Shown: positions 34,764-44,390 of the stretch, piece by piece | How the letters are laid out: every line of letters starts with the position of its first letter | Numbering within the stretch: the first letter of the stretch is position 1 | From: Candidatus Zixiibacteriota bacterium | Lineage (GTDB): Bacteria; Zixibacteria; MSB-5A5; GN15; JAAZOE01 | NCBI GenBank assembly: GCA_030668485.1 | Contig: DAOUTW010000001.1 | Coordinates: 1 to 64,000 of the forward strand | Direction of reading: 5' to 3' | DNA length: 64,000 bases | Translations under genes and position numbers: made by a program | Notes under the pieces: model-generated | Databases searched by the model: none | Told to the model about the DNA's origin: nothing | Seen by the model: the letters and a program-made list of their open reading frames with translations, nothing else

Positions 34764-35738
34764 TTAAACATGGTTGCGCAGCATCAATTCCTTCGGATGC
34801 GGATTTAAATAAATCTGATCCCGGATGTATGTCACCTCATACTTGTTCGCAAAATATTTAATCAAAGTCTGCGGAACCACCAACGGGGTCTGCCCTTTAT
34901 GGTAAGTGGAGATCGCCTGATGAATATCCTTTTTTTCCATTTCGGTTGCCTGTTTCATCAGGGATCTGGAGATATGCTGAAGAACATGGACATTTTTTCT
35001 GACGGTCGATAAATATTTCAGAGTCTGCATCATCAACGCGCGATATTTCTTCCTGAACCATGCCGGGGTTTCTTTATCAATGGCACCGACGAGTTGCTCC
35101 ATCCGGCGATAATACTGCGGATTGTGAGCCAGCAATAAATATTTGTGCCTGGTGTGGAATTCCACCATCCGGCGTCGGTTGAAGGGCTGCGCAAAAAGTT
35201 CCTGCAGCCGTTGGTAGGCAAAAACCCGCACGATAAAATTCTCCCGATGTGGATGATTGTCGAGGCTGCCTTCTGATGTGATAGGAAGGTCCGGAAATTT
35301 ATCCATCAAAGTACGGGCAAAGAGGCCGCGTCCTTTTTTCTCAGCCGTTCCCGGCTTTGCAAAGACTTTGACACGTTCCATGCCGCACGAAGGTGAATTA
35401 TCCTTGAGGATGAATCCGCTCAAAGTTGAAATATCAGCCTGTCGGACCCGCCTTTTGGTGTACCGGTTCATTCGCTTTGTCCAATCAGCGCCGGTTTTAT
35501 TACCAATCATTCGAGGATTCTCAATATCTTCAATCAGGCTGACCGCCTCCCGGGGGACTCCCATTCCGACTTCAAATTCCGGACATACCGGGATAAAGTG
35601 GAAATACTCTCCGAGGACATCGGTGGCATATCGGCACCGTTTATGATCGGCATCGAAACGAACCTTGCGCCCTGTCAGGCAGGAACTGATACCGACATTT
35701 ATTATTCTACCGCTTTTTATCTTCGGCTTTGCTTTCAT
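34764..35738 (-). CDS. DUF523-DUF1722 protein (YbgA-like)
   Basis: A 324-residue protein with two known but uncharacterised domains. Residues ~15-160 are DUF523, marked by an early SSCLTGRKVRFD, a PVCPE motif and an NSPSCG motif, whose cysteines could hold a cluster. Residues ~190-310 are DUF1722 (FHTRHKYLLLAHNP, YHKGQTPLVVPQTLIKY). The combination occurs in many bacteria, and recent work links DUF523/DUF1722 proteins to sulfur chemistry of nucleotides; I treat that as tentative. ATG 35738 is chosen for the GGAG just upstream; an outer TTG at 35753 lies before it. Stands alone. Confidence 0.85.
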   Translation of the reverse strand: MKAKPKIKSGRIINVGISSCLTGRKVRFDADHKRCRYATDVLGEYFHFIPVCPEFEVGMGVPREAVSLIEDIENPRMIGNKTGADWTKRMNRYTKRRVRQADISTLSGFILKDNSPSCGMERVKVFAKPGTAEKKGRGLFARTLMDKFPDLPITSEGSLDNHPHRENFIVRVFAYQRLQELFAQPFNRRRMVEFHTRHKYLLLAHNPQYYRRMEQLVGAIDKETPAWFRKKYRALMMQTLKYLSTVRKNVHVLQHISRSLMKQATEMEKKDIHQAISTYHKGQTPLVVPQTLIKYFANKYEVTYIRDQIYLNPHPKELMLRNHV

Positions 35739-36415
35739 ATTTCTCCAGCACAATCAACCTGGGTGTCAATCCTATAAAGTGGACCGCCGAGTATAAACAT
35801 TGCATGGGATTGAGCATAAAGCAAGGCTCAATTAACATCCGTTCAGCAATTACGACTCATAACATAGAGCGCCGAACTGCTCCGAATATAATAATTATGA
35901 AGAAGACATTATTTCTGGAAAAAACACTTGACAGGCCGCAAGAAAAGACTAAATTTGCCGATCACATCGGGATATGTCCAGGTAAGAATCGATAAACTCA
36001 GGCCCGGCTATGTGCCTGCAAACCACAAACCCAATTAAGGAAAAGAGGATAGTCATGGTCCGTCGTATTGAATTCAATAATCGCAGTCAAAATTTAAGTG
36101 GGAGTTCTATGAATTACTTAAGCAAACCGAAGCGAACACGCTGCGGGCACGAATGCGGTAGTGAGTAGGAAGAGCGGAAGGTGCGATTCACCGGTTACCA
36201 CGTAATCGGCGTGGCAGTTTATCACGATTCCCTATCGGCAATTATGTTCTTCCTTTCATAACCGTTTCATTCCCCACAGCAAAGACAATCATCTGATGCC
36301 CTGTTGAGGCCTGATCGGCGTTTTATTAACGCCTTCAATGTCATCATAGGGACCGAAGATTGTGAATTACGATTCAGCGGTTTAAATCCTAACAGGAAAG
36401 AAAGAACTGAAGGTT
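35739..36415. other. Intergenic region with a possible small gene
   Basis: Apart from a 37-codon frame with a ribosome site (36055-36168), no gene is visible. Two hairpins lie downstream of that frame: CCACG-N7-CGTGG near 36198 and GGCGTT-N5-AACGCC near 36317. Confidence 0.5.
36055..36168 (+). CDS. Putative 37-residue basic protein with a Cys-His motif
   Basis: ATG 36055 follows AAGGAAAAGAGGAT, a good ribosome site. The frame is polar and basic (MVRRIEFNNRSQ, YLSKPKRTR) and ends in RCGHECGSE, a compact C-x2-H/C group. No homologue recognised; it may be a small nucleic-acid or metal-binding protein, or chance. It is too short for composition to decide. Confidence 0.3.
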   Translation: MVRRIEFNNRSQNLSGSSMNYLSKPKRTRCGHECGSE

Positions 36416-37393
36416 ATGAACAGAATCAATTTCTACTTGGTCAATGAACCGTATGGCGAGTTTTCCAACTTTGCGCCTTATGCCATCCGGTTGAAAGATA
36501 AAACCTGGCCGACGGTGGAGCATTATTATCAGGCTCAGAAATTCGCCGGACAGCCGGACGAAGAACAGATCCGCCATGCCCGGTCGGCCAAACATGCCGC
36601 TCGGATGGGGCGGGATCGCAAGCGCACTATGCGTAATAAATGGGATTGTTATCGCGACGAGGTGATGCTGGGAGCTGTGAAAGCGAAGTTCGCCCAGCAC
36701 CCGGATCTTGAAAGACTGCTTTTGTCGACCGGCAAACTTCAGTTGGTGGAACATACGCGCCATGATTCATACTGGGGCGATGGCGGAAACGGCAGCGGCA
36801 GAAATATGCTTGGCCGATATCTTATGAGAGTGCGTCGGGAGATTCGAGATAATTACCGGGGGCAGATGCTCGATAATGGCCGGATTGAGGATATCGAAGC
36901 CTGGGTCGATTATCGACCTGATGATCCGCAAGGTTTGTCGGCCCTGGGCGAAACCTATCTGGAAAACGGCCATCTCGATGATGCCGAGGACTGCTTCCGG
37001 TTGCTGGTGAGGATCAGGCCCGATCATGGGCGCTATCGTCTCAAGCTTTCGGAAGCCGCGGCGGCTCGGGGTAAATGGCGGCCGGCCATCTACCATGCCC
37101 TTCGGGCAATTAAACTTGATCGCGATCTGGATGGCGCCTATGCCTGCATGGGATTGGCCTTGCTCAATATAAGGCGCTATGAAGATGCGGTATGGATGCT
37201 GAGGATGGCTTTGAAAAAGACCGAATCGAAAGGCGAGTACCACACCTGGATCGCTCAAGCATACGAGGCTCTGGGAAATTACGGCCGGGCCGACCAGCAT
37301 TATCGGATGGCGTATCACATCGAATATCCAAACGATTCGGGCGGATTCGATGAAGATATCGATAATAACGATGAAAACTGGATGTTGCGTTGA
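36416..37393 (+). CDS. NADAR-domain protein fused to TPR repeats
   Basis: A 325-residue fusion. Residues 1-~143 form a NADAR (YbiA-like) domain, shown by GEFSNFAPYAIRLK, TWPTVEHYYQAQKF and HDSYWGDGGNGSGRNMLG. NADAR enzymes are N-glycosidases acting on riboflavin intermediates or on ADP-ribose attached to nucleobases. Residues ~155-310 are tetratricopeptide repeats (DPQGLSALGETYLENGHLDD; an AYACMGLALLNIRRYEDAV unit; an HTWIAQAYEALGNYGRAD unit). The TPR part probably targets the enzyme to a partner. Single gene with its own leader. Confidence 0.85.
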   Translation: MNRINFYLVNEPYGEFSNFAPYAIRLKDKTWPTVEHYYQAQKFAGQPDEEQIRHARSAKHAARMGRDRKRTMRNKWDCYRDEVMLGAVKAKFAQHPDLERLLLSTGKLQLVEHTRHDSYWGDGGNGSGRNMLGRYLMRVRREIRDNYRGQMLDNGRIEDIEAWVDYRPDDPQGLSALGETYLENGHLDDAEDCFRLLVRIRPDHGRYRLKLSEAAAARGKWRPAIYHALRAIKLDRDLDGAYACMGLALLNIRRYEDAVWMLRMALKKTESKGEYHTWIAQAYEALGNYGRADQHYRMAYHIEYPNDSGGFDEDIDNNDENWMLR

Positions 37394-37488
37394 TAAAAAG
37401 TGAAAGGAACTGGAGATGAATTATGTTATATTTAACATAGATGGATATCCGGACGTCATATAAGTATTGGGAGGTCACGAGGAGGCCT

Positions 37489-40404
37489 ATGCGTTACTTT
37501 CTTTTGATCGCATTCATAGCTCTGGCCATAAACGGCGCCGCCGGGGCGGGAGATCTATATCAGGTAACAGTTGCGAGCGAAGCGGAGGCAGAAATCCTCC
37601 GTTCACTCGCAACGGAAACGGTGATGAGGCTCAATGACGGTTATTTGGTAATTGTCGATCCGGCAGCAGCGGAAATCCTCGAAACCGATATATTGACGGC
37701 TGAAATGCTGGCAGAGAATATCGAAATAGATCAAATCGCCGTTGATCGCAGACGCGACCGAACTAATCTCGAAAATTATTCTCAGATTTTCGTGCAGGAT
37801 AATCTGCGGCTGTACCGGGTCGATCCACATGCCTGGGATAAAGGAGCGTTTGGTCTCGATCTGGTGCCGATCCGGGCCGTTAAAATGCCAATTGAGTACC
37901 ATCATCCGAAATTATATAACGCACGTTTTGATCCGGCCTGGCTTGGGCTTGATTCACTAATCTCTCTGGTCGATCAGGATTCGGTTGAGGCCTACCTGTA
38001 TCGGCTGGAGGCGTTTGAGACCCGTCTGACCGGCACCGATTCATGCAATGCCGCCCGCGACTGGATCGCTGCCAAGTTTGCCTCCTTCGGCTATGATTCC
38101 GTAGTGATCGATCCCTTTATCGGATCGCAGCTCTGGGATCGCATCCCGGTTCAGAGCTATAATGTTATCTGTACCAAACCGGGGTCTCGATACCCCGATC
38201 GCCAGATAATCGTCGGAGCCCATTTCGATGCGGTACCCTATTGCCCCGGAGCCGATGACAATGGTACCGGCACCTCCGGAGTTCTGGAAATTGCAAGAGT
38301 ACTCAAGGACATAGAAACCGAAATGACCTTTATCTTTATCGCCTTCGACTCCGAAGAATCATGGATGTGGGGATCCTATGATTATGCCGATTCGGTGGCG
38401 GCATTAGGTAAAAATATTATCTATATGCAAAATCTGGATATGATCGGACATTATACCAACAGCGATCAGGCCGATCTCTACTATGGTCCCGAGGTGGCCT
38501 ATTCGGCCTTATGGCGTGATCTGGCCGGTCCGTTGGTTGGCATCGAGGGCCATCTGTCGGGATACACCGCCTCCGATCACACACCATTTATGGATAATGG
38601 ATATGATGTCACTTTTGTCCAGGAGTTTTTCTTCTCCAGCCATTATCATCAGTCATCCGATAGTACCACCTATATCGATTTCGAATATATGACCCGAATG
38701 ATCAAAGCGTCCCTTGCAACCGTGTATACGGTTAATTACGTCCCGGCCCCGGTCAAGCTCATCTCCGTCATCGATGTCGGCGACGGACAGTCTTTGCAAC
38801 TATCCTGGGAACCGGGTGATCCCGAACAGGTCGATCATTATGTTCTTTACTATGGTCCCGATCCGTTGACACCGGCCGATTCGATTAACGTCGCCAATGA
38901 CAGCAGCCGGTACACTGTCGACAGCCTGGATGAGGGAGTTGAATATTATCTGCATATAATTCCGTATGATACTGCTGGAAATGCCGCCTTGGCTTATGAC
39001 CAATTATCCGGGATACCATATTCGATGCCTATTCCGCCGCTAAGTGTGCAGGCTCGTCCGATTATCGACGGTGTCTTGTTGACCTGGAGCGGAGTAACCA
39101 GAGAACTTGATTTTGACCACTTCCAAATTATACGCGACAATCTGCTGCTGCCCGGCTTTATTACTGATACCGTCTATAATGACTGGGGACCGGGCCTCGG
39201 CAGCGATTTGCACGATTACTGGATTTTAGCGGTCGATACCGACGGCAACATCTCCGATACCACCGGAATAGAACCGGTCACATCCCGGGTGGCCACCCTC
39301 CGTCCCGGGTGGGTTCTGGCAATCAACCGTTCCGGCAGCAATTCCGCCGCGATGGTTGATCCTGCCGTAACCGGAGAATTCATCAGGGAGTCGCTTGAGG
39401 GGCTGTCATATGATTATATTTCCGATTCTTCCGCATCCAATCCCGACCGGGCCGATCTCCTGGATCTGGTAAATTATGAATTAATTGTCATAGGCGCCGA
39501 ATCGGCGCGACAGGATGATATCGCCAATCCGCCCGCATTCGGCGGGATCCTTGAAGATATCGGCTATTATCTTTCCATGGGGGGCAAAGCGGTCATTTTT
39601 GGACGATGGGGCAATATTTCCGCCAACGATTCCACCGTGGATTCGGTCTATTATGCATCGGGTGCGTCCGATGGGGGATACTCCGATTATTTCAATATCG
39701 ATTACCGCGTGATTCCAAAGTCCTATTTGAATCCGAGCGAGATGGTTCTTGAATCCGATTTAATCGGGGCTCATAGCCAGTCTCCGGAATATCCCGAACT
39801 GGTTTGGGATTCCCTGGCTGCCATCAATCATTTTATTAACTTCGGAAATATAACCGGTATTCCATGCCCGAATTTCTCGATGTTGCAGGGAACGAACTAT
39901 GAGGTTCTCTATACTTATAATTCCGCCACGGATTCAGCGCTAACAGAGGGGAAGCCGGTGGCGTGGCGCAGCGCCGGGGGCCTGTATGAATATGTCTTCT
40001 TTGATATTCCGCTCTCGTTTATGAAGCGAAACGTTGCCATCGATGCCCTGAGGCAGGCGGTAGGGGACATGGGAATTATCTCCGATGTCGATGAATATTC
40101 CGATATGGCGCCTTTACCTCATAAATTCGATTTATCGCAGAATTACCCCAATCCGTTCAATCCGAACACTATAATTGAATTCTATAATCCTCAGCAGAGA
40201 CCGGCAGAAGTGATCCTTGAGGTATTCAATATTCTCGGTCAGAAAATCAGAATGCTATATAATGAAGCTGCCCCGCCCGGATGGAACCGAATTGAATGGG
40301 ATGGTTGTGACCATGCCGGAGAAGATGTCGCTAGCGGCATCTACTTCTATCGTTTCAAAGCCGGCGACCAAGCCGAAACCAGAAAAATGCTTCTACTGAG
40401 GTAA
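37489..40404 (+). CDS. Secreted M28 metallopeptidase with C-terminal sorting domain
   Basis: A 971-residue exported aminopeptidase-like protein. Signal peptide YFLLIAFIALAINGAAGA. The M28 catalytic domain (residues ~180-425) shows its five zinc-ligand groups in order: GAHFDAVP, GADDNGTG, FDSEES, NLDMIG and SDHTPF. Then come fibronectin-III-like domains, a glutamine-amidotransferase-like or CARDB-type stretch, and a final FlgD-Ig-like sorting domain with NYPNPFNPN and GIYFYRFKAG, as used for surface export in FCB bacteria. ATG 37489 has GAGGAGG upstream; the frame opening at 37441 has none. Expected at the cell surface or outside, degrading peptides. Confidence 0.9.
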   Translation: MRYFLLIAFIALAINGAAGAGDLYQVTVASEAEAEILRSLATETVMRLNDGYLVIVDPAAAEILETDILTAEMLAENIEIDQIAVDRRRDRTNLENYSQIFVQDNLRLYRVDPHAWDKGAFGLDLVPIRAVKMPIEYHHPKLYNARFDPAWLGLDSLISLVDQDSVEAYLYRLEAFETRLTGTDSCNAARDWIAAKFASFGYDSVVIDPFIGSQLWDRIPVQSYNVICTKPGSRYPDRQIIVGAHFDAVPYCPGADDNGTGTSGVLEIARVLKDIETEMTFIFIAFDSEESWMWGSYDYADSVAALGKNIIYMQNLDMIGHYTNSDQADLYYGPEVAYSALWRDLAGPLVGIEGHLSGYTASDHTPFMDNGYDVTFVQEFFFSSHYHQSSDSTTYIDFEYMTRMIKASLATVYTVNYVPAPVKLISVIDVGDGQSLQLSWEPGDPEQVDHYVLYYGPDPLTPADSINVANDSSRYTVDSLDEGVEYYLHIIPYDTAGNAALAYDQLSGIPYSMPIPPLSVQARPIIDGVLLTWSGVTRELDFDHFQIIRDNLLLPGFITDTVYNDWGPGLGSDLHDYWILAVDTDGNISDTTGIEPVTSRVATLRPGWVLAINRSGSNSAAMVDPAVTGEFIRESLEGLSYDYISDSSASNPDRADLLDLVNYELIVIGAESARQDDIANPPAFGGILEDIGYYLSMGGKAVIFGRWGNISANDSTVDSVYYASGASDGGYSDYFNIDYRVIPKSYLNPSEMVLESDLIGAHSQSPEYPELVWDSLAAINHFINFGNITGIPCPNFSMLQGTNYEVLYTYNSATDSALTEGKPVAWRSAGGLYEYVFFDIPLSFMKRNVAIDALRQAVGDMGIISDVDEYSDMAPLPHKFDLSQNYPNPFNPNTIIEFYNPQQRPAEVILEVFNILGQKIRMLYNEAAPPGWNRIEWDGCDHAGEDVASGIYFYRFKAGDQAETRKMLLLR

Positions 40405-40451
40405 TTTTAGTCCAAAAAAAACAAAAAAAGACTTGCTTTTCGGAAACAAAA

Positions 40452-40475
40452 AAACGTTATTCGCACATAACGTTT
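40452..40475. promoter_or_regulatory. Palindromic operator upstream of the TetR gene
   Basis: Perfect 9-bp arms AAACGTTAT/ATAACGTTT separated by 6 bp, 16 bp before the TetR start codon. A possible -35 (TTGCTT, 40433-40438) lies just upstream, so a bound repressor would cover the -10 region. Typical of TetR autoregulation. Confidence 0.7.
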
Positions 40476-40491
40476 ACTCGTTTGAGGGAAG

Positions 40492-41070
40492 ATGAATCAA
40501 AAAGAGGTTGAAATTATCAATGCGGCTAAGGTACTGTTCGGGCAGTTCGGGCTCAAGAAAATTACCACCGATGATATTGCCCGGGAGGCCCGAATATCGA
40601 AGGCGACAATTTATAAATACTATAAAAACAAAGATCAAATTTTTGATGAAGTGGTTGAGCGGGAAGCGGATCAACTGTTGCAGGAGATAAAAGACGCGGT
40701 CGAGAAAGCCCCCACCGTAAAATTGAAATTTAAGGCTCACCTGTTTACCAGGATGGAAAAAATCGGCGACTTTGTCAATTTCTACCGCGTTACCAGGGAA
40801 AGTTGGGGTGATTTCTGGCCCCATATAGCCAACGTTCGGCAGCGATTTCTCAGAGGTGAGGCCGAGATAGTAAAGGATATTCTCAAACTGGGGATCCAAA
40901 CCGACCAGCTCAGGGTTAAAAATGTTGACCTTGCCTCATATATTATGGTAGTTGGTTTGGCCTCGCTTGAGTATAATTGGGTACTTGAAGACACCGGTGT
41001 CTCTTTATCCCGATATGTTGACACTATGCTGGAAATGATAACCGAGGGAATAAAAAGAGGTGACAATTGA
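40492..41070 (+). CDS. TetR-family transcriptional regulator
   Basis: A 192-residue regulator. The N-terminal helix-turn-helix is typical (KKITTDDIAREARISKATIYKYYKNKDQIF); the C-terminal ligand domain is all-helical and not assignable to a subgroup. A GAGGGAAG precedes ATG 40492. A 24-bp palindrome overlaps its promoter. Its stop codon overlaps the TTG start of the next gene, so it most likely controls itself and that gene. Confidence 0.9.
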   Translation: MNQKEVEIINAAKVLFGQFGLKKITTDDIAREARISKATIYKYYKNKDQIFDEVVEREADQLLQEIKDAVEKAPTVKLKFKAHLFTRMEKIGDFVNFYRVTRESWGDFWPHIANVRQRFLRGEAEIVKDILKLGIQTDQLRVKNVDLASYIMVVGLASLEYNWVLEDTGVSLSRYVDTMLEMITEGIKRGDN

Positions 41071-42935
41071 CTCAGAATAGTAGAAATGCAGGGAAGGAAG
41101 CCGATCATTCTCTTCAGGAACCCCGGCTCAGTTCCCCGGCGATCCCCCACACCTTTCATATTCCTGTCATGGGTACCGGATTCACCATCGATACCCCGTT
41201 AAAAGTTGCCAGATATGGCATTTCATCGGTAATAACGATCGGCGATGATATTCTTACAGAACAGATGCGAAAATTTCACAGTGAAAAAAATGGCATCGAA
41301 TATAAAGAAATACCGGCCAAAAGCGATGATGCGCGGGCGCGGCGGATAGCGGCTTATCTCAACCTGCTGAATACGCTGGTAGAGAAGCAAATCGAGGAGG
41401 TTAGAGCGGAGTCCTTTTCTCCGGGGAGCGATCTTACTCGTTACTTTGAAATGCTTCCGGATGCACCTCTTAAAAAGAAATACCTGAAAATGCTGAAGAT
41501 GGGCGAATCGAAGGAAAAAACAAAGCTACAGGACACGCTTCGAGGTTTTGTCGTACCCGGAAATATCGACGTCAATATTATGACCAAGGTTGACGGTGAT
41601 CGTTATTGCGACGGCGTCAAAATGCCTCCGGAAGAGGCGGTGGCGATGTCGGCATTGCGTGGTTTCGCCAATAGCCGGTTGCGCTCATCACTGGTCCTCT
41701 CGGCGGGATTGAATCGACGACTCTTCGGGTATATTGCCAATTTTGGAGACTTTTTTCCCGAAGGGAATGGACTTCCAAAAAAGAAACTGATACTCAAAGT
41801 GAGTGATTTTCGCTCGGCCCTGATTCAGGGCAAGATGCTGACAGCGCTCGGCTTATGGGTTTCCGAATACCGCATTGAATCGGGCGTCAACTGCGGCGGT
41901 CATGCTTTTACCGCCAAAGGTTATCTGATGGGTCCGATTCTGGAAGAATTCAAACGGCAAAAAGAGGAACTGATCGAGCAATTGTTTGCTCGCTATCGTA
42001 AGGCTCTGACTCGACGCGGACTCCAATTGGATCAGCCCGCTCCGGGATTGCGTGTCACCGTCCAGGGCGGCATCGGCACCGTCGAAGAAGACCGGTTTCT
42101 TCTGAAGCACTATAATGTAGACGGCACCGGATGGGGAACACCATTTCTACTAGTTCCCGAGGCGACTAATGTCGATGATGACCATCTGAAAAAACTGGCC
42201 CAGGCATCGAAACGGGACGTTTATCTCAGCGACAGTTCTCCGTTGGGTGTCCCCTTTTGGAACCTGCGAACCTCGGACAGCGAGAAAACCAGATTGGCTC
42301 GTATCCAGGCCGACAAGCCCGGCAGCCCATGTCCCAAAGGTTATTTGGGATTCGATACTGAATTTGGCGGCGCGCCTGCCTGCTATGCCTCGCGCCGATA
42401 TCAGAAAAATAAATTGAAAAGTCTGGCCTCCGAAAAATCATCCGATCTGTTGACCGAGCAAAAGAAAAATGTTTTGATCAAAACATGTCTGTGTCTCGAT
42501 CTGGCTGCTGGAGTATTACGCAAAACGGGAATCGATTCCGGGGCACAAACTGCCGTTTGTTGCGGACCGAGTATAGCCGATTTTAACCAGATCGTATCTC
42601 TGGATAAAATGATCGACCACATTTACGGTCGCTTGTCGCTTCTTAAGGAAGGGGACCGGCCGCATATGTTTATCCGCGAAATAAGCCTGTATATTGACTA
42701 TATGAAGCAGGAATTGGAAAAATCTTCGATCGGCATTATCGACCGCTCGGCCAAATATTTTTCCGAATTCAAACGCAACCTCAATGACGGAATAGCATAC
42801 TACCGTACCCTGGCCGATGAATTCGGACGGAAGCAGCGTAAGCGTTTCCTGGAGGAATTGGAGGATCTGACCGACGAAATTAATCGGATTTTATCGGATT
42901 CTTCAACCGTTTTTGCCATTGAGGGCACCGCCTAG
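41067..42935 (+). CDS. Conserved protein of unknown function, possibly a flavin-type TIM barrel
   Basis: A 622-residue protein translated from TTG 41067, overlapping the TetR stop. I recall long homologues annotated hypothetical or nitronate-monooxygenase-like in Bacteroidetes and related phyla. Features: an N-terminal PVMGTGFTIDTPLKVARYGI that resembles the opening of such barrels, a GGIGTVEED stretch with a following GTGWGTPFLLVPE strand that could bind a phosphate, and scattered cysteines (NCGGH; two CPKG/PACY groups; CLCLDL; VCCGPS). The C-terminal ~120 residues are helical. No signal peptide. Probable cytoplasmic enzyme controlled by the TetR protein; reaction unknown. Confidence 0.65.
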   Translation: MTQNSRNAGKEADHSLQEPRLSSPAIPHTFHIPVMGTGFTIDTPLKVARYGISSVITIGDDILTEQMRKFHSEKNGIEYKEIPAKSDDARARRIAAYLNLLNTLVEKQIEEVRAESFSPGSDLTRYFEMLPDAPLKKKYLKMLKMGESKEKTKLQDTLRGFVVPGNIDVNIMTKVDGDRYCDGVKMPPEEAVAMSALRGFANSRLRSSLVLSAGLNRRLFGYIANFGDFFPEGNGLPKKKLILKVSDFRSALIQGKMLTALGLWVSEYRIESGVNCGGHAFTAKGYLMGPILEEFKRQKEELIEQLFARYRKALTRRGLQLDQPAPGLRVTVQGGIGTVEEDRFLLKHYNVDGTGWGTPFLLVPEATNVDDDHLKKLAQASKRDVYLSDSSPLGVPFWNLRTSDSEKTRLARIQADKPGSPCPKGYLGFDTEFGGAPACYASRRYQKNKLKSLASEKSSDLLTEQKKNVLIKTCLCLDLAAGVLRKTGIDSGAQTAVCCGPSIADFNQIVSLDKMIDHIYGRLSLLKEGDRPHMFIREISLYIDYMKQELEKSSIGIIDRSAKYFSEFKRNLNDGIAYYRTLADEFGRKQRKRFLEELEDLTDEINRILSDSSTVFAIEGTA

Positions 42936-43624
42936 TTCCACCTGTTGACACCCCGGTGGTTCAATACAGGCATCCCTGGTTTTCAAATCAGTCAGGCCAA
43001 TCGGCACTCCCCGATTGAATAACTGCATCTTTCCCCGCCAGTAATAACTGGTTTTCTGCTGTCGTCAGGATGATCAGAATCTCTACTTCAAAATAGAAGT
43101 TCTATATTTGTCCCAACTTCTCCACTTGCAAAAGCAAGTCTTTGGCTGTCGTCAGGATGACCAGAATCTCTACTTCAAAATAGAAATTCTATACTTGTCC
43201 CAACTTCTCCGCTTGCAAAAGCAAGTCTTTGGCTGTCGTCAGGATGACCAGAATCTCTACTTCAGAATAGAAGTTCTATATTTGTCCCAACTTCTCCACT
43301 TGCAAAAGCAAGTTTTTGGCTGTCGTCAGGATGACCAGAATCTCTACTTCAGAATAGAAGTTCTATATTTGTCCCAACTTCTCCACTTGCAAAAGCAAGT
43401 TTTTGGCTGTCGCCAGGATGACCAGAATCTCTACTTCAAAATAGAAGTTCTATACTTGTCCCAACTTCTCCGCTTGCAAAAGCAAGTCTTTGGCTGTCGC
43501 CAGGATGACCAGAATCTCTACTTCAAAATAGAAGTTCTATACTTGTCCCAGCTTCTCCAGTATATAGAATGCAAAATACAATCATCAGGTCATTGGGGTA
43601 CCGTTTAATAATAGGGAGAAGATC
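42936..43624. other. Intergenic region filled by a tandem repeat array
   Basis: A hairpin CAATCGG-N6-CCGATTG (42998-43017) follows the preceding gene; the array occupies 43037-43558. No gene. Confidence 0.6.
43037..43558 (+). repeat. Six tandem copies of an 87-bp hairpin repeat
   Basis: Units begin at 43037, 43124, 43211, 43298, 43385 and 43472, exactly 87 bp apart. Each has a hairpin (CCAGT-AATA-ACTGG in the first; ACTTGC or GCTTGC-AAAA-GCAAGT in the others), the core TTTGGCTGTCG(T/C)CAGGATG, a CTTC...GAAG dyad and a pyrimidine-rich CCCAACTTCTCC. Since 87 is a multiple of three the array stays open as a 166-codon frame, which I regard as an artefact. One diverged single unit exists at 58762-58848. 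Confidence 0.9.
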
Positions 43625-43879
43625 ATGTCGGATTCTGATTTGAGGCAGGAGCTTGATAATGCCCTGGGCGGTATCCGGTCGCTGCAAAGTCGAATCGGTG
43701 AATTGGAACGGCAGGCCGGGCAGATCGGAATTATAACAGAAACCGCGTTACTCAGCAGCAGTTTCATGAAGCGGGCCTTTGCCGTCTGGGGACATAATTT
43801 TGTCGCCGCTTTGATTATTTCTATCCCGTTCTGGTTTTTGGCTCTGATCATTATCATTATTGGCGGAAGTCTGAGGTAA
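43625..43879 (+). CDS. Small membrane protein with coiled-coil N-terminus
   Basis: An 84-residue protein. Residues 1-~40 form an amphipathic coiled coil (LRQELDNALGGIRSLQSRI); residues ~55-80 form one strong transmembrane helix (FVAALIISIPFWFLALIIII). A GGGAGAAG precedes ATG 43625. No family recognised. It is likely an inner membrane protein with a short cytosolic coiled coil that could self-associate. Confidence 0.65.
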   Translation: MSDSDLRQELDNALGGIRSLQSRIGELERQAGQIGIITETALLSSSFMKRAFAVWGHNFVAALIISIPFWFLALIIIIIGGSLR

Positions 43880-44390
43880 TCACTCGGCACAGCAGTTCGG
43901 ATTGACCAAAAAACTAGTTGAAGCCGGGACGGAAGTCGCATTACAATTCGGTTTAGTCGAATGATTAATCATAAGCAGTCAGTGATGTGACTGCGGTGAA
44001 AATATCATATCGATCGGCTCACAATCAGGATTATCGCTTATGACAGTATTTTAGCCCCAAGACGACTCGATAAGTCATATTATGGTAGTTTTTATCTATC
44101 TCTTAACACGGGGACTGGCGTGAAAGCGTAATTCGTTGATAATTAACATAATAGGGGGATTTTGAGGTTGCCATCCAGAATACCGGATAAATTATATCCA
44201 TAATATGATCGGAAATCGACATTTTTTGCTTGCTCAATTCGATTATCTCGTTATATTTTAACAAACTACGACATATCCACTGCTTTGACGATGAAAAAAA
44301 ATCGCCTCAAATTTACACCATAAAGAGGCGCGAAATCTTTATAGAAACTGAGATCGAAAATATGTAATCATTGCTATATGGGGGAAGACG
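43880..44390. other. Long leader region of the giant secreted-protein gene
   Basis: AT-rich, no gene. A CGCCTC/GAGGCG hairpin (about 44303-44330) lies 60 bp before the start codon. No clear promoter could be fixed. Confidence 0.5.

Noticed and set aside
35880-36060. Riboswitch-like leader before the small 37-codon frame
   Set aside because: Compared with the cyclic-di-GMP aptamer pattern, the conserved core is missing; no other known aptamer was recognisable.
43037-43558. CRISPR array
   Set aside because: Units are contiguous 87-bp copies with no unique spacers, and no cas genes are nearby.
43108-43608. Open frame of 166 codons with five near-identical 29-residue repeats
   Set aside because: It is the translation of the 87-bp hairpin array; no ribosome site, and the same repeat occurs singly in non-coding DNA elsewhere.
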